From: JAVVEG01 sp041751425
GTDB lineage: Bacteria > Pseudomonadota > Gammaproteobacteria > Pseudomonadales > Pseudohongiellaceae
NCBI GenBank assembly: GCA_041751425.1
Contig: JBGSXL010000002.1
Span: 130,047-194,046 of the forward strand
Direction of reading: 5' to 3'
Length of the DNA stretch: 64,000 bases
Positions 63,411 through 64,000 of this stretch are shown here, piece by piece (the first letter of the stretch is position 1; every line of letters begins with the position of its first letter). The notes under the pieces were generated by a model. The model did no database searches. It worked only from the letters and a program-made list of their open reading frames with translations, and had not been told where the DNA came from. Made by a program: the position numbers and the translations under genes.

Positions 63411-64000
63411 TTAGCGGGTGGCGCTCAATCTGTCTCCATCCAGAAGATGTCGCAGCACAGCGTCCGGGCCGGTTACAATTTCATCACCAAGCTCAAGGCC
63501 GCTGATAATTTCCTGGTACTCATCATCAGATACACCAACTTCAACAAGGGTCTTGCGACCTATGCCGTTGTCGTTGACGAACACGAAGTACTCATTGCGC
63601 ATCGCGGAGCGATCTTCTTCGAACAGTATCGCGCGAATAGGGACAGCAGGCACCTCTTCATCCTGACGGGTAAAGATTTCGGTGCGGCAGGACATGCCTG
63701 GGCGCAAGACAACATTGCCGGGATTGGTGATATTGATTTTTACTGTAAAACTCAATCCCTGTCTTCCCGTCGCAATCTTGGCGGAGTTCGCAATGAAATC
63801 GACTACGCCTTCCATTGCCTGATCCGGGTACGCGATTGCAACAATCTGAGCGCGCTGACCAATTTCGATAGTTGCCACATCGGCCTCATCCACAAGCACC
63901 TCAGTATAAATACTTTCCGGATTGGCGATTGTCATCAGAGACGAACCAGGAATATTGGTGGAACTGGCAATTGCTGTCTCCCCTACTTTTATGTCCAGGC
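63411..64000 (-). CDS. Efflux periplasmic adaptor (MacA/HlyD type), partial (runs off right edge)
   Basis: C-terminal part of a membrane-fusion protein. The frame stays open to the last base: upstream of the Met at 63935 it continues through GETAIASSTNIPGSSLMTIA, the family's beta-barrel start, so that Met is not the true start. Beta-barrel and membrane-proximal domains are visible (EVLVDEADVATIEIGQ, LRPGMSCRTEIF). First gene of the tripartite locus, passing substrates from the MacB pair to an outer-membrane channel not seen here. Confidence 0.9.
   Translation of the reverse strand, partial: LDIKVGETAIASSTNIPGSSLMTIANPESIYTEVLVDEADVATIEIGQRAQIVAIAYPDQAMEGVVDFIANSAKIATGRQGLSFTVKINITNPGNVVLRPGMSCRTEIFTRQDEEVPAVPIRAILFEEDRSAMRNEYFVFVNDNGIGRKTLVEVGVSDDEYQEIISGLELGDEIVTGPDAVLRHLLDGDRLSATR

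Noticed and set aside
1..64000. CRISPR arrays, insertion sequences and prophage genes
   Set aside because: No regularly spaced repeats, transposase motifs or phage structural genes could be seen anywhere in the window.

Overview
The window is a chromosomal stretch of a gammaproteobacterium. It carries about 60 supported genes, most of them housekeeping, packed tightly with many 1-20 nt overlaps. The order trxB-aat-infA / clpA-clpS / csp / icd, followed by nudJ-mnmA-hflD-purB-roxA and preceded by ftsK-lolA-rarA-crcB-serS-cysG and tusDCB-tusE-yccA-tRNA-Ser, resembles the arrangement I remember from Pseudomonas and its relatives. An APS-type (iron-sulfur) CysH, ThrH, a liu leucine-degradation cluster and several c-di-GMP proteins fit an aerobic, free-living, possibly aquatic member of the Pseudomonadales/Cellvibrionales group. 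That taxonomic placement is inference; no rRNA gene is present.

Layout. 1-1842 is an accessory strip lying immediately past the 3' end of a tRNA-Ser(UGA) gene (1843-1932, minus). It holds an MqsR/MqsA-like toxin-antitoxin pair, two unknown small genes, and a folded inverted repeat that resembles an integron attC site. 2149-6633 (plus) holds yccA, the tusDCB-tusE sulfur relay, purC, rraA and a VOC protein. 6636-14388 (minus) holds cysG, serS, crcB, rarA, lolA and ftsK. 14577-20000 holds trxB, aat, infA, clpA/clpS and a cold-shock gene, so most of the N-degron machinery is together. 20124-23321 holds icd, rluE and moaCDE. 23519-30764 (plus) is a run from nudJ through mnmA, hflD, purB and roxA to a secretin-like orphan and pabB. 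30792-37481 holds thrH, cysH, cysB, a 5'-nucleotidase, a patatin, msrA and argD.

37531-44405 is a signalling block: a PAS/GAF/GGDEF/EAL protein, a rhodanese, an EAL response regulator and a hybrid histidine kinase. 44596-52879 (plus) is a complete leucine/isovalerate catabolic run: isovaleryl-CoA dehydrogenase, methylcrotonyl-CoA carboxylase beta, methylglutaconyl-CoA hydratase, carboxylase alpha, HMG-CoA lyase and acetoacetyl-CoA synthetase. It carries leucine from isovaleryl-CoA to acetyl-CoA and acetoacetyl-CoA. 52863-56086 (minus) holds a serine hydrolase and the mtnB-mtnD-mtnC part of methionine salvage. 56133-60936 (minus) holds rlmI, an unknown secreted protein, a pirin, an NHL propeller and mscL. 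The window ends with a CsbD protein and a MacAB-like efflux locus that runs off the right edge.

The most promising unexplained region is 1-1842. The next most interesting items are the orphan secretin-domain protein (28459-29268), the carboxylase alpha subunit with a much shortened BT region (48182-49978), and the c-di-GMP/histidine-kinase block. I see no CRISPR array, prophage or insertion sequence.
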